64,000 bases of DNA from Phocoena phocoena (Eukaryota; Chordata; Mammalia; Artiodactyla; Phocoenidae): assembly GCF_963924675.1 (NCBI RefSeq), contig NC_089223.1, positions 6,150,881-6,214,880 on the forward strand. Reading direction: 5' to 3'. The translations under genes were made by a program, and so were the position numbers. The notes under the pieces are model-generated. The model was given only the letters and a program-made list of their open reading frames with translations. It did no database searches and was not told the DNA's origin. This document shows positions 12,036 to 24,731 of the stretch, in pieces (position 1 is the first letter of the stretch; the number at the start of each line of letters is the position of its first letter).

Positions 12036-12245
12036 TAATAAAACTATCAAATATTTCAAATTATTTTATAAATATAATGTAATTCCAATCAAAGTACCAG
12101 CAGTGTTTTTTGTTTTTTTTCTTTAAGAAACTGATGAGTTTCTAAAGTTTATGTGGAAAACTAGCAGATAAGAACACCTAAAACTTTGGGGGGGAATAAA
12201 GAATGATGAGTGAAGCTGGAAGATGATAAAAGCCTTGCTAAACAA
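12036..12245 (+). mobile_element. L1M ORF2 fragment
   Basis: The block 'aattccaatcaaagtaccag' followed by a T-rich 'cagtgttttttg', then 'aaactgatgagtttctaaag' and 'tttatgtggaaaactagcag', is the decayed L1 ORF2 segment between the reverse transcriptase and the C-terminus. It is short and truncated at both ends. Confidence 0.6.
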
Positions 12246-12829
12246 ATCTTCCTGTGTTTTGTTCAGACTTGAGTTCTGCTTCACTGTCATTTCTGCTTCA
12301 CGGAGGTGTGAACTGTTCCTTAGAGCCTGAGTGTACACTGCGTATCATCAGTGAGTCCTCCAGCTGTTATTGCAGGATAACTATGCTGAATAATTGGAGC
12401 TGGGTGGTCTGAGGAACAGCAGGGCTGTGGCAGAGTGGGGCAGGGGAGTAGCTGGAATAAGTCTGGAGAGAGAGGCAGGGATCAGATCACCGCAGGGCAT
12501 CGCAAAACAAGGGAGGTCTTCTTATATCTTGTTCTAAGAGCAGTGGGATGCATGGGTGGGGAGGGTGCTAAAGGGGAACAGGCTTTGTTTCCTTTAAAGA
12601 AAAAAGTACATTTTGCTCTTATGTGAAGATTACAATGTGAGAGAGCAAGATTAGAAAGGGGGAGTGAAGAGGAAAAGAGAAATAAAGAAAATTCCTAGGT
12701 TGCTTTGAAATTAAAAAAAAAAAGAAATAGTTGCTTCGTTGATAAGATGTGATGAAAATGACACTTTATCTCTGTGATATTCCTCCCCTAAACTCAGAAC
12801 CCCAATTTAATTTTTAAAAAAATATCAGG
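12246..12829. other. Unassigned spacer
   Basis: A slightly GC-richer patch at 12400-12580 holds a 63-codon frame with no domain. A-rich runs occur near 12700. I see no repeat family. Confidence 0.4.
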
Positions 12830-13220
12830 AATAAATCCAATAGAAGAGCACCATACCAGTACACCTCAAAACTGTCAAGGTCATCAGAAATGAGGAAAGC
12901 CTGAGAAACTGTCACAGTCAAGAGATGCCTACGGAGACCTGACAACTGAATGTGATGTGTATCCCACATGGGATCCAGGAACAGAAAACAGACATTAGAT
13001 AAAAACAGACAGTAGATAAAAAGAAAATCTGAATATATGGTGGACTTTAGTTAATAATATGTTAATAAATGCTTATTGATTATAACAAATGTACCATATT
13101 AATGTAATATGATTTTAATGATAGGGGAAACAGTGGGAGAGGTATGTGGGAGCCCTCTGTGCTACCCGTTCAAGTTTTCTATAAATCTAATAGTACTCTA
13201 AAAATAAAGTCTGTTAATAA
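12830..13220 (+). mobile_element. L1M 3' UTR fragment
   Basis: The order 'gaaactgtcacagtcaagag', 'gggatccaggaacagaaaac', 'gtggactttagttaataata' and 'ttctataaatctaatagtac', closing with 'aaaataaagtctgttaa', matches the 3' untranslated region of L1M elements, which end in a TCTAAAATTATTCTAAAATAAA-like phrase. It is 5'-truncated and no target duplication is visible. Confidence 0.7.
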
Positions 13221-14055
13221 GAAATGGATACATAGTCTATTCAACTGTATTTAGTAAAATAAGGATTGCTGTTAGAACAGTTAGGTGGTCCCTAAAAAGG
13301 CAGCTGGTAGGATCTGTGAGCACTGGCCTGATTTCCTACTTGACTAGTGGTTAGATCCAAAAACCTTCTGCTTTAAGTACTAGGGTATAAAACACTTTAT
13401 TCTAATACTCCACTGGGGGGGTTATAAGAACGGAAATTAATTCTACCACTAGGACAGCCAGGTCTTCCCAAGGAACCCTGTCAGAATCTGAGCTGAATCT
13501 GTTGTAAACTTCTCAGATAAGCTATGGGGCTCAGAGCCCCTTAAACACCTGGATCAGGTAGGATTACCTGCATCTCTGGAAAAAAATGTGTATCAGTACC
13601 TGTAACTGTGGAGCTAGACCAGGGTAGGTAGAAAGCAGAAATCACTTTCTAATTTAATGTTAGTTTCTCACAGTCTTTCAAAAGATGGATCCCCATAAAT
13701 TGCTCCAGGCACTAATACCTTTGTCCCAGACCGAGGGACCTCCTTTACCCCACCCCTAGATCCAAGGTGAGGAAAACTGGTACCAAAATGAGGAGTCTGT
13801 CCACTCTAGCACAACAGAGGTCATTCGAAGAACCATGGCAGGCCAGACTGAGACAAGACAGGGGGCAGGTGCACAGGTGTGTGAGGGCACAGGAGTGCAA
13901 GTAGAAGGAATTAAGGGAAAAGGCAGTTCTGAACGTGTGGCTCCAAATGGCCAGAAATATGATCACTGCTCTTCTGATGGTCCCATGAGTCCCAGAAACT
14001 AGCCCACTAAGTGGGCTAAATTCTCTATGGCCCTATCAGACAAGTCATGCTACAG
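13221..14055. other. Unassigned spacer
   Basis: Moderate-complexity DNA with no recognised repeat. The 73-codon minus frame at 13745-13966 contains CLSLACHG-like low-significance text and no domain. Confidence 0.4.
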
Positions 14056-15205
14056 GTAACTTCTCTGTGCTTTATTTTTTATAGACTTTAATTTTAGAGA
14101 CATTTTAGGTTCACAGAAAAATGGAGCAGAAGGTACAGATTCCTCATATACCTACCGCCACCACACATACACACAGACTCCCGCCATGAAAGTCCTGCAC
14201 CAGAGGGACACATTCTAACAATTGATGGACCTACACTAATACATCATTATTACCCAAAGGAAGGCCACAGTTTACATTAGGGTTCATTCTTGGTGTTGTC
14301 CAGTCTGTGAGTTTTGACAAATGTGTAATGATACGTACTCACCATTAAAATATCACACAGAATAATTTCACTGCCCTAAAAACCTTCTGTTCTTCACCAG
14401 TTCATCTTTCCTCCTCCCCAGCCCCTGGCAACCACTGATCCTTTTTCACTGTCTCCATAGTTTTGCCTTTTCCGAAATATCATATAGCTGGAATCATGCA
14501 GTGTGTAGCCTTCTCAGACTGGCTTCTTTCACTTAGGAATATGCATTTGAGGTTATTCCATGTTTTTTTCAGGCCTTGATCGCTCATTTCTTTTTAGCAC
14601 CAAATAATAACCCATTGGATGTACCACAGTTTATTTATCCATGCACCTTCTGAAGGACATCTTGGTTACTTCCAAGTTTCAGCAATTATGAATAAAGTTA
14701 CTATAAACATATGTGTGTAGGTTTCTGCACAGGCATATGTTTTCAACTCCTTTGGGTAAACACCAAGGAGCATGATCACTAGATGTATTGTAAGAGTATA
14801 TTTAGATTTACAAGAAACTTCCAAATTGATTTGCAAAGTAACTGTATCGTTTTGAATTCCCATCAAGCAGTGAATGAGAGTTCCTGTCGTAAGACATCCT
14901 CACCAGTACTGGTGGAGTCAGTGTTTTGGCCATGCTGATAGGTATCCATTGCTTCAACTTGCAATTTATAACGCTGAACATCTTTTCATATGTTTATTTG
15001 CCATCTATATGTCTTCTTTGGTGAGGTATTGTTTCTTTGGCCCATTTTTAAATCAGGTTTCTCATTTCTTGTATGTTGAATTTTAAGAGTTCTTTGTACA
15101 TTTTGAATACAAGACCTTTATCAGGTATGTCTCTTGCAAATGTTTTCTCCTAATCTGTGGCTTGTCTTATCGTTCTCTTCACTGTGTTATGTCTTTTATA
15201 GCATG
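14056..15205 (-). mobile_element. L1M LINE-1 3' half kilobase-scale copy, minus strand
   Basis: On the plus strand this reads as the reverse of L1: a 3' UTR start near 14060 (TTTTAGGTTCACAG), the 'cccctggcaaccactgatcc' block near 14423, the CATATAGCTGGAATCATGCA block near 14481, 'tttatttatccatgcacctt' near 14630, and 'ttctcctaatctgtggcttg' near 15145. It covers the end of ORF2 and the 3' UTR. Stops and indels are frequent. The copy is 5'-truncated at about 15205. Confidence 0.85.
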
Positions 15206-17289
15206 GACTCTAAGAGAACACAAGGTGAGGTGGAGAAATATATGAAAGTACTTGTTATCAGCTAAAGTTAAGGAGGCCAAACTGTGAGAATGTTGGGGAA
15301 AATCTAGCATGTGTGGTTTGAAAGGTGTGTGGCAATAAAGAATGATGTGAAAAAATTGCATCTTTGGAAATACACCACTTTACTTCATAACTATGGACGT
15401 TTTTGTCCATCAAAATATGTCTAACATTTTACTCTTTCAGACAATAAAGAAGTTTATACCTGGAGTCTATTTGTTATTCATTCATTATTTATTTGTTGTG
15501 TGCTTATTTTTGCTAATGTGTGGATTAACTGGGAATTAATTGGTTAGAAATCATCCCTGAGGAGCAATGTATTATTTGTTCAAGATAAACTCTGTGATAA
15601 AAAGAAATATACAATCTGCATCCATTTATATGTGTTTCCCCATCAGTGTGGATTTTGTGCAGGGATGTTGGTAATGGTTTGGCCTTAATAGATACTCTTT
15701 CTCCTGTGGTATGAACTCAGGAGAAATTAAGTTATTTCTAACATATTTGTTTTTTGGTTTTTTGGGTTTTTTTTTCCTATAGGGAGATATGTTGTTGCAA
15801 GGTTATAAACATTTCTAAAGCAAAAGGCTACTATTTCCTTTTACCTTAAGAAACTATACCGACACATCGTCCACGAGATGTTATTGATTTCATGAGCAGG
15901 AATCCAGAGAGTGGCCATGGACTCAAGGATGCTATAATGGATTGGATTTCATTTGAAGAGCAAATGTTAAAGCAGTTTTTGTTGGCTTAAAATCCATTGT
16001 GAAAATACTGGAGAAAGATGTTAGAGCTGGCCAGAGCTGATGAAAGAGAAGGGGAAGTCCTTCGAGAAGGTGACAGTAAGTACTTCCATTAAGAAAACAA
16101 TTAACACCACATGGGAAAATGGATGCAAACAAATGATTCTCAAAAAACGAAGTAAAATATGAAATATCTAAAATATTGTACTGAAAATTACAAATTAACC
16201 AAAAAGATATTTTACCAATATGATTGGGAAGGATATAAAAATGACAATGTCTTGAACTGGAAAGTTTATGTATGTATTTCTTTTTTCCTGTGTATTTTAC
16301 TTTATTTTCTCCAATTTTGTATGACAAATAGAAACTATTTATAGTTAGAAATAAATACATTAACTTAATTTAAAAAATTAAAAACATACATTTTAAAAGA
16401 CTTCCATTTTTCCTGTCATTACACCCAATTATGTAGCTCAGTCTAATGAATTGTACATATTGTAGTATGGACATGAATTCTCTTATATCAATGTATTTAT
16501 TTTCAAAAAAGTTTGCTAAGGTGTTTCAATAACTCAAAATATCCAGAAATATTTTAACCAGTCCTTTGGACTGAGAACTGACTTTAACACTACGTCTTAA
16601 GGACCCCTCTATTTTAATGGCATTTAATATTAACTGGAAGACATTAGATCTAGCAATCTACAGGAAAACAGATGTCTCACTAAGAAAGAGAGCACAACTC
16701 AATTTGAATCCAGCTCCTGTCAAGGAGTGTGATTTTGGTAAGAAATTAAATCTTCACAATTGTATATCTTTACCTTCAAAATGAGGATAATAACTAATAT
16801 TTCATGGGTTTCTTAGAAAGATTATTAGAAGGACTAATTTAAAAGGAGATAATCACATATGTAGGATCTGGTGCAGAGATGGTATTCAAAGGTAGATCCA
16901 CTTTGTGGCTCCCAGATCAGTGAGGAGATGGTAGATGGTACACTTAGAAATGATCGAAGGTCAAGCTCTGCTTTCTTTACCCAGAATAAACATCCAGCTG
17001 GAAACATGGACTAAACACTGTCCACGTGTAAGAACCAGGATACCCATGGATTTGTTCACTTTCTTGCAAGAATTAGTCTGTATAAGAACTCTCCTGGTTG
17101 GTCAGGAGATGCTAGAATTGGAAGCATTTTTGCCATAATGTCAAATTTTAAGTTTATGTTGAGTGAAATGAATTAGTCTTCTTGCAAAAATAAGTCTTAA
17201 GAATAACGATACCTCTGTGTTAGAATTTCTAGGACTGAGCAGATTTTTAGTTAGTGTGACTTGACCAATGTAAGAATCTTATAAACAGA
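15206..17289. other. Unassigned 2-kb stretch
   Basis: No recognised repeat except T-rich runs near 15750-15775. A 142-codon minus frame at 15932-16360 is the second longest open frame in the window but has no recognised domain, and its first third is lysine, tyrosine and isoleucine rich from AT-rich DNA. A 61-codon plus frame overlaps it. I call neither coding. Confidence 0.4.
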
Positions 17290-18037
17290 AACTAGGGAAC
17301 CATCGTACATTGTTGGTGGGGATGTAAATTGGTACAGCCACTATGGAGAACAGTATGGAGGCTCCTTAAAAAACTAAAAATAGAGCTACCATATGATCCT
17401 GCAATCCCCACTCCTGGGCATATATCTGCAGAAAAACATGGTCTGAAAGGATACATGCACCCCAATGTTCACTGCACACTGTTTACAATAGCCAAGACGT
17501 GGAAGCCACCTAAATGTCCATTGACAGATGAATGGATAGAGAAAGTGTAGTACATATATACAACAGAATATTATTCAGCCATAAAAAAGAATGAAATAAT
17601 GCCATTTGCCGCAACATGGGTGGACCTAGAGATTGTCATACTGAGTGAACTAAGTCAGAGAAAGACAAATATCAAATGATATCACTTGTATGTGGAATCC
17701 CCCCCAAAAAAGATAAAAATAAACTTATTTACAAAACAAACAGACTCACAGACTTAGAGAAGGAACTTATGTTTATCAAGGTGGAAGGGTTGGGGGGAGG
17801 GATAGTCAGGGAGTTTAAGACTGACATGTACACACTACTTTATTTAAAATGGATAATCAAGAAGGACCTAATGTGTAGCACAGGGAACTCTGCTCAATAT
17901 TATATAACAACCTAAATGGGAAAATAATTTGAAAAAGAAGAGACATGTATATGTATAACTAAATCACGTGAAACTAACACAACATAGTTAATCAACTATA
18001 CTCCAATATAAAATAAAAAGTTAAAAAGAAGAAACTT
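17290..18037 (+). mobile_element. Cetartiodactyl L1 3' end, 5'-truncated
   Basis: It begins in ORF2 at the block encoding [20 protein letters not shown] (frame 17329-17550). It runs through the 'tattattcagccataaaaaa' block and the end of ORF2 near 17690-17700, into the 3' UTR with 'tgtagcacagggaactctgc' and 'gttaatcaactatactccaa', and stops in an A-rich tail. A stop codon at about 17548 breaks ORF2 early. Similar 3' ends lie at 21695, 53130 and 58868. Confidence 0.9.
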
Positions 18038-20352
18038 ATAAAAAGTACAAAGGATTCAACAAAAAACACCAAACTGGCTACAGTTTAGAAAATAAACGTT
18101 ATAAAGTTTTAATAATGTTAAATTTGAAAACAAATATAATTTGAAAAGGTGTAGCAGGTTTGAATCTTGAATTATATCAAAGTACTGTTCTCCAAACAGA
18201 ATGATGGCAACTGTCTTTGTTTCTAAGGAGAGCAAAGTTAGGCTAAAACGATCGAAGATATCGAATAAGAGATTTAAATGAGAAGAAGAAAACAGCCTGA
18301 TGAGGATGTTCTTCAACTGTCATGATGATATGAATTGTGATGGAATCTGATTCCCCTGTGGATGTTCGGAAATTGAGGAGACCCTCATTCAGCTGCAGTA
18401 GCTTAAGGTTAATCTCGCCTGAGGATGACACTAAAAACCTTCTCATGGTATCAGATGTAGGATGTTTATGAGCCTATATTGGGGCTGATTTAAGTCACTG
18501 GCTCAAAAGAAAGCAAGAAGATCTAGAAGTTTACCCTCACGCTCTATTTTTGCCTTCAATACAAGGGTAATGTGTTGTGAATTCTAAAAATGGGAATTAT
18601 CATGGATGGTGGTGTTCATAAACAATTTGACCATCATTAGAATCCTTTCATGATGACTCAGAATGGTAACAGAGCAAAGTAAGACAATGTAATTATATTT
18701 AATAAGGTAAGAATGAGTAAGAACACACTTCAGGGAGAATTCTGTGGTGTATTTTTTTTTCAGCATATTACAGCTGTTTTGGATTAAAAAAAGATATAAA
18801 GTTGATACCATGATAAAGAAAAAATCAATTTTTGATTTTTCAGAATCGTTTAATTCTTGGGAAAGCCAGGATTAAATTTTGGGAGGGAAAAGGGACTGTT
18901 TTTTCTTGCATTCTTCTAAATTAGCTAGTATACTTTTAAATTGGGAAAAAATTCTCAGGAATCTTGAGCACTCGGAAAGGTACCTTGAACCTCCCACACC
19001 ATATAAAAAAGAACACAACAACAACACTGGGTTTTTCACTTTAGACCCATTTTCGGTACTAAACAAAACAGAAGTTTCCTCTGGCTATTGTATAGTGAGT
19101 TGTGCCGGCCTACAGTACTTTACCAAAATGTCTCTCTAATGTATTTTCATAATGACATTAGGTCGATATTTCAGCTAAATAAAGAAGTTCACGGAGAGTA
19201 ATGAACTTCCTTTTAATACCAAAAGACACACATCAACAGATATTCTTCACTGAGCAAACAACTCCTCTGCTCCCATTTTATCTCTGTGGAGTTGTTTCTT
19301 TCCATGGATACATAAAAGTGCATTTTCTTTCAACAAACTTTTCTTCAGCACTATTTTGGAGAAAAATCTCTCACCAGTAAAGTCAAATTCAGCTCAACCA
19401 AGTAAACCATCAGAAAATTTTATCCTAAGGAAAGCTAGAGAAATAGAGGAAATTTTGTCAAAGATGAAGAAATTCTTTAAGGAGCCAAGGGTCAGACGTG
19501 TGTACCTCTTACAGGACTGGAAGAAAGTCCTTTTGAGAAAAGCTGTTAAAATAAGTATTTGAAGGGCACAGTGATGGTGACCCAGGTTGCTTAACAACAC
19601 AAGATGAGTGTACTGAATAGAATAACCTCTTGGAAATACATTTTAGATGATCAGTTGAACTCACTTCTAATTGCTTTCTTGAAATGACAAATATGTTACC
19701 TTCATATCAACAAAATATTCATTATTCCTTTATGTGTGCACTATAAAATCCCTTTTCAAAATGAATCATTTAAAAAAAAAACACTCTATAGATATATATG
19801 GCCAGCTTCCTTTCAATTCCCTATTGGTATTTCTTAATTTCTCTCTACATGCTTTTTGCTTTCTGCATATTTAAGCAAGTCAAAAATACACCTTACTTTC
19901 AATAACTCAAAGTTCTGTATGGAAAATATTTAGTAGTTCTTTTAAGATTGCTTATTGAAAATTACTTTTTGTTTCTCCAAGCTGAACATTCCCGTTTTTC
20001 TTACAAACTATCTATTGCACTTAGAATTAAGCAAGACAGAGGGAAACTGTCTTACATGCCGTCTCTCCCAAGGATGTCTAAGGTCTATATGCTGAAGAGC
20101 CAGCAGATAAATCTATTCAATCAATTTATTTTAATCTGTTTAATCTAAACTATTCAAAGATGATGGTGTATTCTTATATTTCTAGGCTAAAGCAATCTTA
20201 TTTTTGTATAAGCATTTATGTTGTTGCAATACTAAGCTTTTATAATTATAAAGGTGATGTACTGGGATTGTAGAGATTTCATCAAAAACTAAAAGAAAAT
20301 TTAAATCACCTGCATCTTATAATGTAGACATAAATGCTGTCAACATCTGTGA
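18038..20352. other. Unassigned 2.3-kb stretch
   Basis: No recognised repeats. Minus frames at 18056-18316 and 18243-18446 overlap, and a 68-codon plus frame lies at 19356-19562 with a lysine-rich second half. None shows a known domain, conserved start context or convincing splice signals. The 19140-19350 region is ordinary unique DNA. Confidence 0.4.
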
Positions 20353-20575
20353 AGTTTCTTTCCAGTGTTTTCAGAATAGATAGGTAGGAATTTATAGATA
20401 TGTAGGTAGGTAGATAGATAAGAGGTAAATAGATGGATAGATATTTTATTTTAGAAAATTGGAGTCATACTGCTTATAGTTTTCTATCACTTAACATTAT
20501 ATTGTGAGTATTTTGTCCTGTAATAGATATTCTTAGAATATTTCATTTTTAAAAACAATATATTTTAGTTGTAAA
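20353..20575 (-). mobile_element. Old LINE-1 (L1ME-like) fragment with a tetranucleotide repeat
   Basis: 'tctttccagtgttttcagaa' before the tetranucleotide repeat and 'aaaattggagtcatactgct' after it are the reverse of an old L1 3' region. The same family appears at 5555-5970. Divergence is high. Confidence 0.5.
20376..20441. repeat. (TAGA)/(TAGG) microsatellite
   Basis: Interrupted units of TAGG and TAGA over about 65 bases. It probably arose in an old L1 segment and may vary in length. Confidence 0.85.
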
Positions 20576-20589
20576 ATATATTTAAATCA

Positions 20590-20920
20590 AGATTCATTAA
20601 TCCATTCAACAAGTATTTGTTGAGCATCTACTTTGTGCAAAGAACAGTGCTCAACTCATGGAATATATAGAAGGATTTGCACAACATCTCCACAGACCCC
20701 TCATCTAGATGAAGTGTCATATTCAAGGAGCTATAACACAAGATAGAAAGAACTTAAATGCTATAGTAGAACAATAAGCTTTACAGTTGCAGAGGAGGAA
20801 GAAATTCACATCCTCATTTAGAGAGTAATGAAAGGAGTCCTATATTTGAGCTAAGCCTTTGAGGTCAGCTGGACCTTGGACATGCAAGGATGAGAAGAAG
20901 GAACATTCCAAGTGAAGGAG
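20590..20920 (-). mobile_element. L2 LINE 3' end, minus strand
   Basis: Starts on the plus strand with 'cattcaacaagtatttgttg' and 'gcatctactttgtgcaaaga', the reverse of the L2 3' terminus. It continues through a faint 'aaggagctataacacaagat' block to 'aaggaacattccaagtgaag', the reverse of the upstream L2 3' region. It is ancient and diverged. Confidence 0.65.
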
Positions 20921-21454
20921 TGCAAGCAAGGGGCAGGAGGGACAGAGCATCTCAGCATCTCAGCAAGTGTGACATGATGCATGAAGGTTCGAGGGCACAG
21001 ACGTCTTACAGAACAAGGGACAGCAACAGAAAACAGTGTAGTAACAAATAAAGGATTTTCCCTTTCTTTACTTAATTTCTGTGGAGGTTTCACTTATTTT
21101 ACTTAACAAAGCACATTTAGAGCCAAGAAGTTCTCTTACAACTTCATAAACATAAATTCACTTGATCATTTTGACACAGTGAGGTGGGTGTAACATTTCA
21201 GATGAGGAAATGGGGGTAGGTGGAGAAGATGGAAACCTGAAGGGGTGGGGTACACAGCCAGGAGGTCCTAGAACTTGATGTCAAAACCAGAAAGTTTTGC
21301 TTCAAAGTCCAATCTCTAAAACACTTGCTCTGCTGCCTTCCCCCCACCCCATCATTTATAATTAATTCATAATGTAATAAACTTGTGGAAAAAGAAATTG
21401 AACAGCAACATAATACATACTTACACAAAGTTATTTCCATAGATACCCCTTTAT
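20921..21454. other. Unassigned spacer
   Basis: Contains a short doubled 'catctcag' near 20950 and a 'cagatgaggaaatggggg' phrase at 21197 that could be a MIR scrap. Minus frames of 80-89 codons overlap the region but carry no recognised domain. Confidence 0.35.
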
Positions 21455-21620
21455 CTCCATGAGCCAATTGATTTTTGGTCCAGCCCTATGGGTACAGGTA
21501 TAAAATAACATGACAATGGCTCGTACTCAGGAGTGAAACTCTGCAGAATCTCAAGTTTCAATGAATTTTCTAACATCCCAGAGGCAAAGGTTATTCCCCT
21601 GTTCTTGCTCTCCCGTGGAT
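21455..21620 (-). mobile_element. Short ERVL-like internal (pol) fragment, minus strand
   Basis: The block from 'tctccatgagccaattgatt' to about 21530 ('atgggtacaggtataaaata') matches a segment of the ERVL-like region at 33905-34010 in this window, in the same orientation. The match is visible directly. The family assignment is by recollection of ERVL internal sequence. It is a scrap with no open frame. Confidence 0.45.
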
Positions 21621-21694
21621 TTCAATTTGGTCTCTCCAGGAAGGACTGAAATCACTGATGAGCTTCTTTAAAGAACTTGTCACAGGAAGTGACC

Positions 21695-22062
21695 ATGTTT
21701 TCATACTAAGTAAAGCAAGTCAGAGAAAGACAATACCATATGATATCACTTATATGTGGAATCTAAAAAAATGATACAAGTGAACTTATTTACAAAACAG
21801 AAACAGACTCACAGACGTAGAAAACAAACTTATGGTTACCAGAGGGGAAAGCAGGGGGAGGGATACATTAGGAGTTTGGGATCAATAGATACATACCACC
21901 GTACATAAAGCAGATAGACCACAAGGTCCTACTGTATAACATAGTGAACTATATATTCAATATCTTGTAGTATATCTATAGTGGAAAAGAATCACCACTT
22001 TGCTGAACAACTGAAACATTGTAAATCAACTATACTTCAATTAAAAAAAAGAAAAAGTAAAG
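21695..22062 (+). mobile_element. L1 3' end, severely 5'-truncated
   Basis: Enters L1 at 'tcatactaagtaaagcaagt', contains the end of ORF2 ('cttatatgtggaatctaaaa' near 21750), the 3' UTR block 'ggttaccagaggggaaagca' and the terminal 'gtaaatcaactatacttcaa', then an A-rich tail. About 370 bases of the 3' end are present. Confidence 0.9.
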
Positions 22063-22626
22063 AGTGGAAAGGAAAAGAGTAATAAAAGAAAATGAGTAGA
22101 AGCTTTGTTCATACGTGAAACCATTCAACTCAAAAGCACAGACATGCAGCACTTGCTGGGCACCCAGGGGCCCACACGCTTACTTCTGTACAGAATGTCC
22201 ATTCCTCAGACACCTCAACACCTCAGTAACTGAATGTTCCATGAAGGTCCAGGTGGAAACGCTCCGTAGTGAGCACCCCTATGCTTACTGTTGAGAAACA
22301 GTTATCCGGCAATTGAAATTATTCTTCTAAATCAACCCATTGCTACATTATTTTGTGTATTCAACATGTGAGATGCTTTAAACAATTATAGAGATCAAGT
22401 GAGATATATCAAGAATTTTGTTCAAAAGAAATAATTATGAAAATCCGTATCTGTCACCCTTTCAAAGAAGCTTGGAGACTGAGCTTTCAGAAACATGTAA
22501 GAATTTTCATGTGAAAATAGAAGATAAATATTTGGGTAGAACATATTAGGTAGACAAGATTGAAGTGTGACAGACCTTTACTAGACCAAATCTCTCGGAG
22601 TAACTGCTTATTTGGGGGGCTATAGT

Positions 22627-22662
22627 TTAATTATTAGTTAATAATCTATTACTTGTTAATTG
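22627..22662. promoter_or_regulatory. Cluster of homeodomain-type TAAT cores
   Basis: TTAATTA, TTAATAA and TTAATTG occur within 36 bases. This is a bare motif cluster in AT-rich DNA, so chance is a strong alternative. Confidence 0.2.
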
Positions 22663-23512
22663 AGACCTAAACAGAAATTTTGACGTTTATGAATGCATCT
22701 TCGTAATGGAGAAAAATAAAACGTCTAATATAAAAAAGAAAGTTAGTGATTAAAATTTGGAAATACTTCTCCAAAACTCTTCCTACCCCCAGAAGTATTT
22801 AGTTTCAAAGTACTCTTGAGTTTTTTTAGTTGCATTCAAGTACAGAATGCAAATAAAACTAAGTCATATAGAATACGCTTTGTAAACTTTTTAAATGAGG
22901 TATCAAAGAACTGTAAAAAAAACTGGTAAAAATAGTTACACCCATTGAAACTAAAGTTTAGCGTGTGAATTTGGGTATCATACTTGGCCTAAAAACACTT
23001 GCACAAAAGAAAAAGAAGAGAAAGAGAAGAGGTTGCTTTGCACTCATGAAACCAGGCAAGCGTTAAGTCTTGGAGGGGCCTCCTTCCTGGTTTCAAAGTG
23101 AGCATCTAGGAGAGTTTTGTGTATGACTCCATGATTCTGATACTTCATGTTGAATGATCCTAACAAGTTCAAGAAACAGCTTTTCCACTTCTAAAATGCA
23201 ACAGGTTCAAACCAATCCAAAACACTGATTTTCTGAAGCCCAAGGCTTAGTGAACAAGCTCAGAAGTCGTGACATTTAAAAACTCTGCCGCAAACCACAG
23301 AAGGGACCGCTGCCTCCACTACACATGTGTCCCATGACGCAAGGGGCATGAGGCTTTTCACCTTCAGTGCAAGGAAGTCTGAAAGCTCAGAATGCTGGGG
23401 TTGCCAGCTTCTGCCCAGGGCACCATTTTATTTGCTAGTATAAACAAAGCAATGCAGGGAGGGGTGGCACATTACGTGTGTACTTGGCCAAGTTGGTTCA
23501 CCCAAGAGACGT

Positions 23513-23544
23513 GGGGCAGGGGGAGGTGGGAGGGCAGGGAGGGG
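23513..23544 (+). other. G-quadruplex-capable G-run cluster
   Basis: Six runs of three to five G (23513-23516, 23519-23523, 23528-23530, 23532-23534, 23537-23539, 23541-23544) with loops of one to four bases satisfy the standard intramolecular G4 rule. Confidence 0.7.
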
Positions 23545-23751
23545 CAGGAATCATCAGCATCTCAAAGAGCTTAGAGAGACACCACAGTTTCTTACCACCT
23601 AGCACTGGCCACACGGGCAGGTGCGGGGGAAGCACCCCACCAAGAAAGGGAAAGTACAAAGGTGTAAAATGCCTTCTTGGAATTCTTTAAATAAAATCTG
23701 TTCATCATCGTTTTTTAATAGAATTGGGAAATGTTAATGTCATGATGTAAA

Positions 23752-23812
23752 ATACAATAAAATAATAAAATGAAATGAAATAAAATGAAGAGAAATGAAA
23801 TGCAGCAGGCTC
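23752..23812. repeat. A-rich simple repeat (AAAATG/AAATA units)
   Basis: Runs of ATAAA, AAATG and GAAATG units. There is no element body upstream that I recognise, so it may be an independent simple repeat. Confidence 0.7.
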
Positions 23813-24631
23813 ATTGGTTAGTGGGCAGAGTAATTCCAGAATAGACTGTATACAAAGTTAGAGCAAATAACATAAAACTGTACTCAAGAAAGAAAGACAG
23901 AAGAATTCTTATGGATTCTTGGTAACATCAGAAATGTCCTCTGCAGTTACAGTGTATCCATTTTGGAAGGATTCCAAGATGAACCATGAGATTGAGCTGA
24001 TTTTTCAGATTAACTTCTCTTTAAATATGGAACGTGTGCACTTATGCAAGTGAAGGCTCATAAGCAAAAGGCTTTCGTACCAATACTACGACTGAAATTT
24101 TTTTTCTTTGCCAAAGGGAATACGAGGAAGGAAAAGTTGTACATTTTCTTTCACTTATCTGCTGAGAGAAAGTTCTCTTTTTCTGATTGCCCACTTCTGA
24201 ATTAAGCACTTGATGCTTGAATTGTGTATGTATAGTTTGCTCATATTAGAAAAGTCTTAATTAGATGTTCAAGTCCTTGAATGACCTTATGCAATTCTTT
24301 TATGTAATTCTTTACAGTAGAGACAACTGAAGCAAATTGCCTTTGCCAACTTCAACCATTCATTCCTTCTGTGTTAATTTACTTTTCCCTCCATGAATAT
24401 TTACTGTTGTCTCTAGGCCGCTCATCTGCTGTGCCCAAGGAATACAAACACACCAACACAGTGCCTTTGCCCCAAGCCAACACCCCAAGAGCGAACACAA
24501 AACAAAGACAAGAGATAAAGCAGTATGACAAGAGCTGGGAGAAAATGAAAAGGAAGAAGAGTTAGGTATTGGGGCAGAGGTATCTTCTTAGCCTTTGTGT
24601 GAACTTTACAATTTTATAATTCTAAGGTAGT

Positions 24632-24712
24632 TGATATTTTGAATCAGGTTTTACAGATGAGGAAACTAGGACAAAGAGAATTTAATTGATTTGGGGTAAT
24701 CTAACTGGCATC
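24632..24712 (-). mobile_element. MIR fragment, minus strand
   Basis: The 'acagatgaggaaactaggac' phrase followed by a decayed 'gggtaatctaactggcat' is the reverse of the MIR 3' half. The CHR-2 SINE follows shortly after. Confidence 0.45.
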
Positions 24713-24731
24713 ATCACAACTTCAGAAAGAT

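Larger units (their letters stand above)
22063..24631. other. Unassigned 2.6-kb stretch
   Basis: No recognised repeat family. It holds an AT-rich cluster of homeodomain-type cores (22627-22662), a G-rich block at 23513-23544 and an AAAATG-type simple repeat at 23752-23812. Open frames of 60-70 codons at 23392-23690 reflect GC-rich composition only. Confidence 0.4.

Noticed and set aside
15932..16360. 142-codon minus frame
   Set aside because: AT-rich composition with Lys, Tyr and Ile runs and Phe-rich text. No domain, no splice or start context, and a plus frame overlaps it.
18056..18446. Overlapping minus frames considered as a possible exon
   Set aside because: Two different frames overlap, and I see neither a domain nor convincing splice sites, so there is no support for coding.
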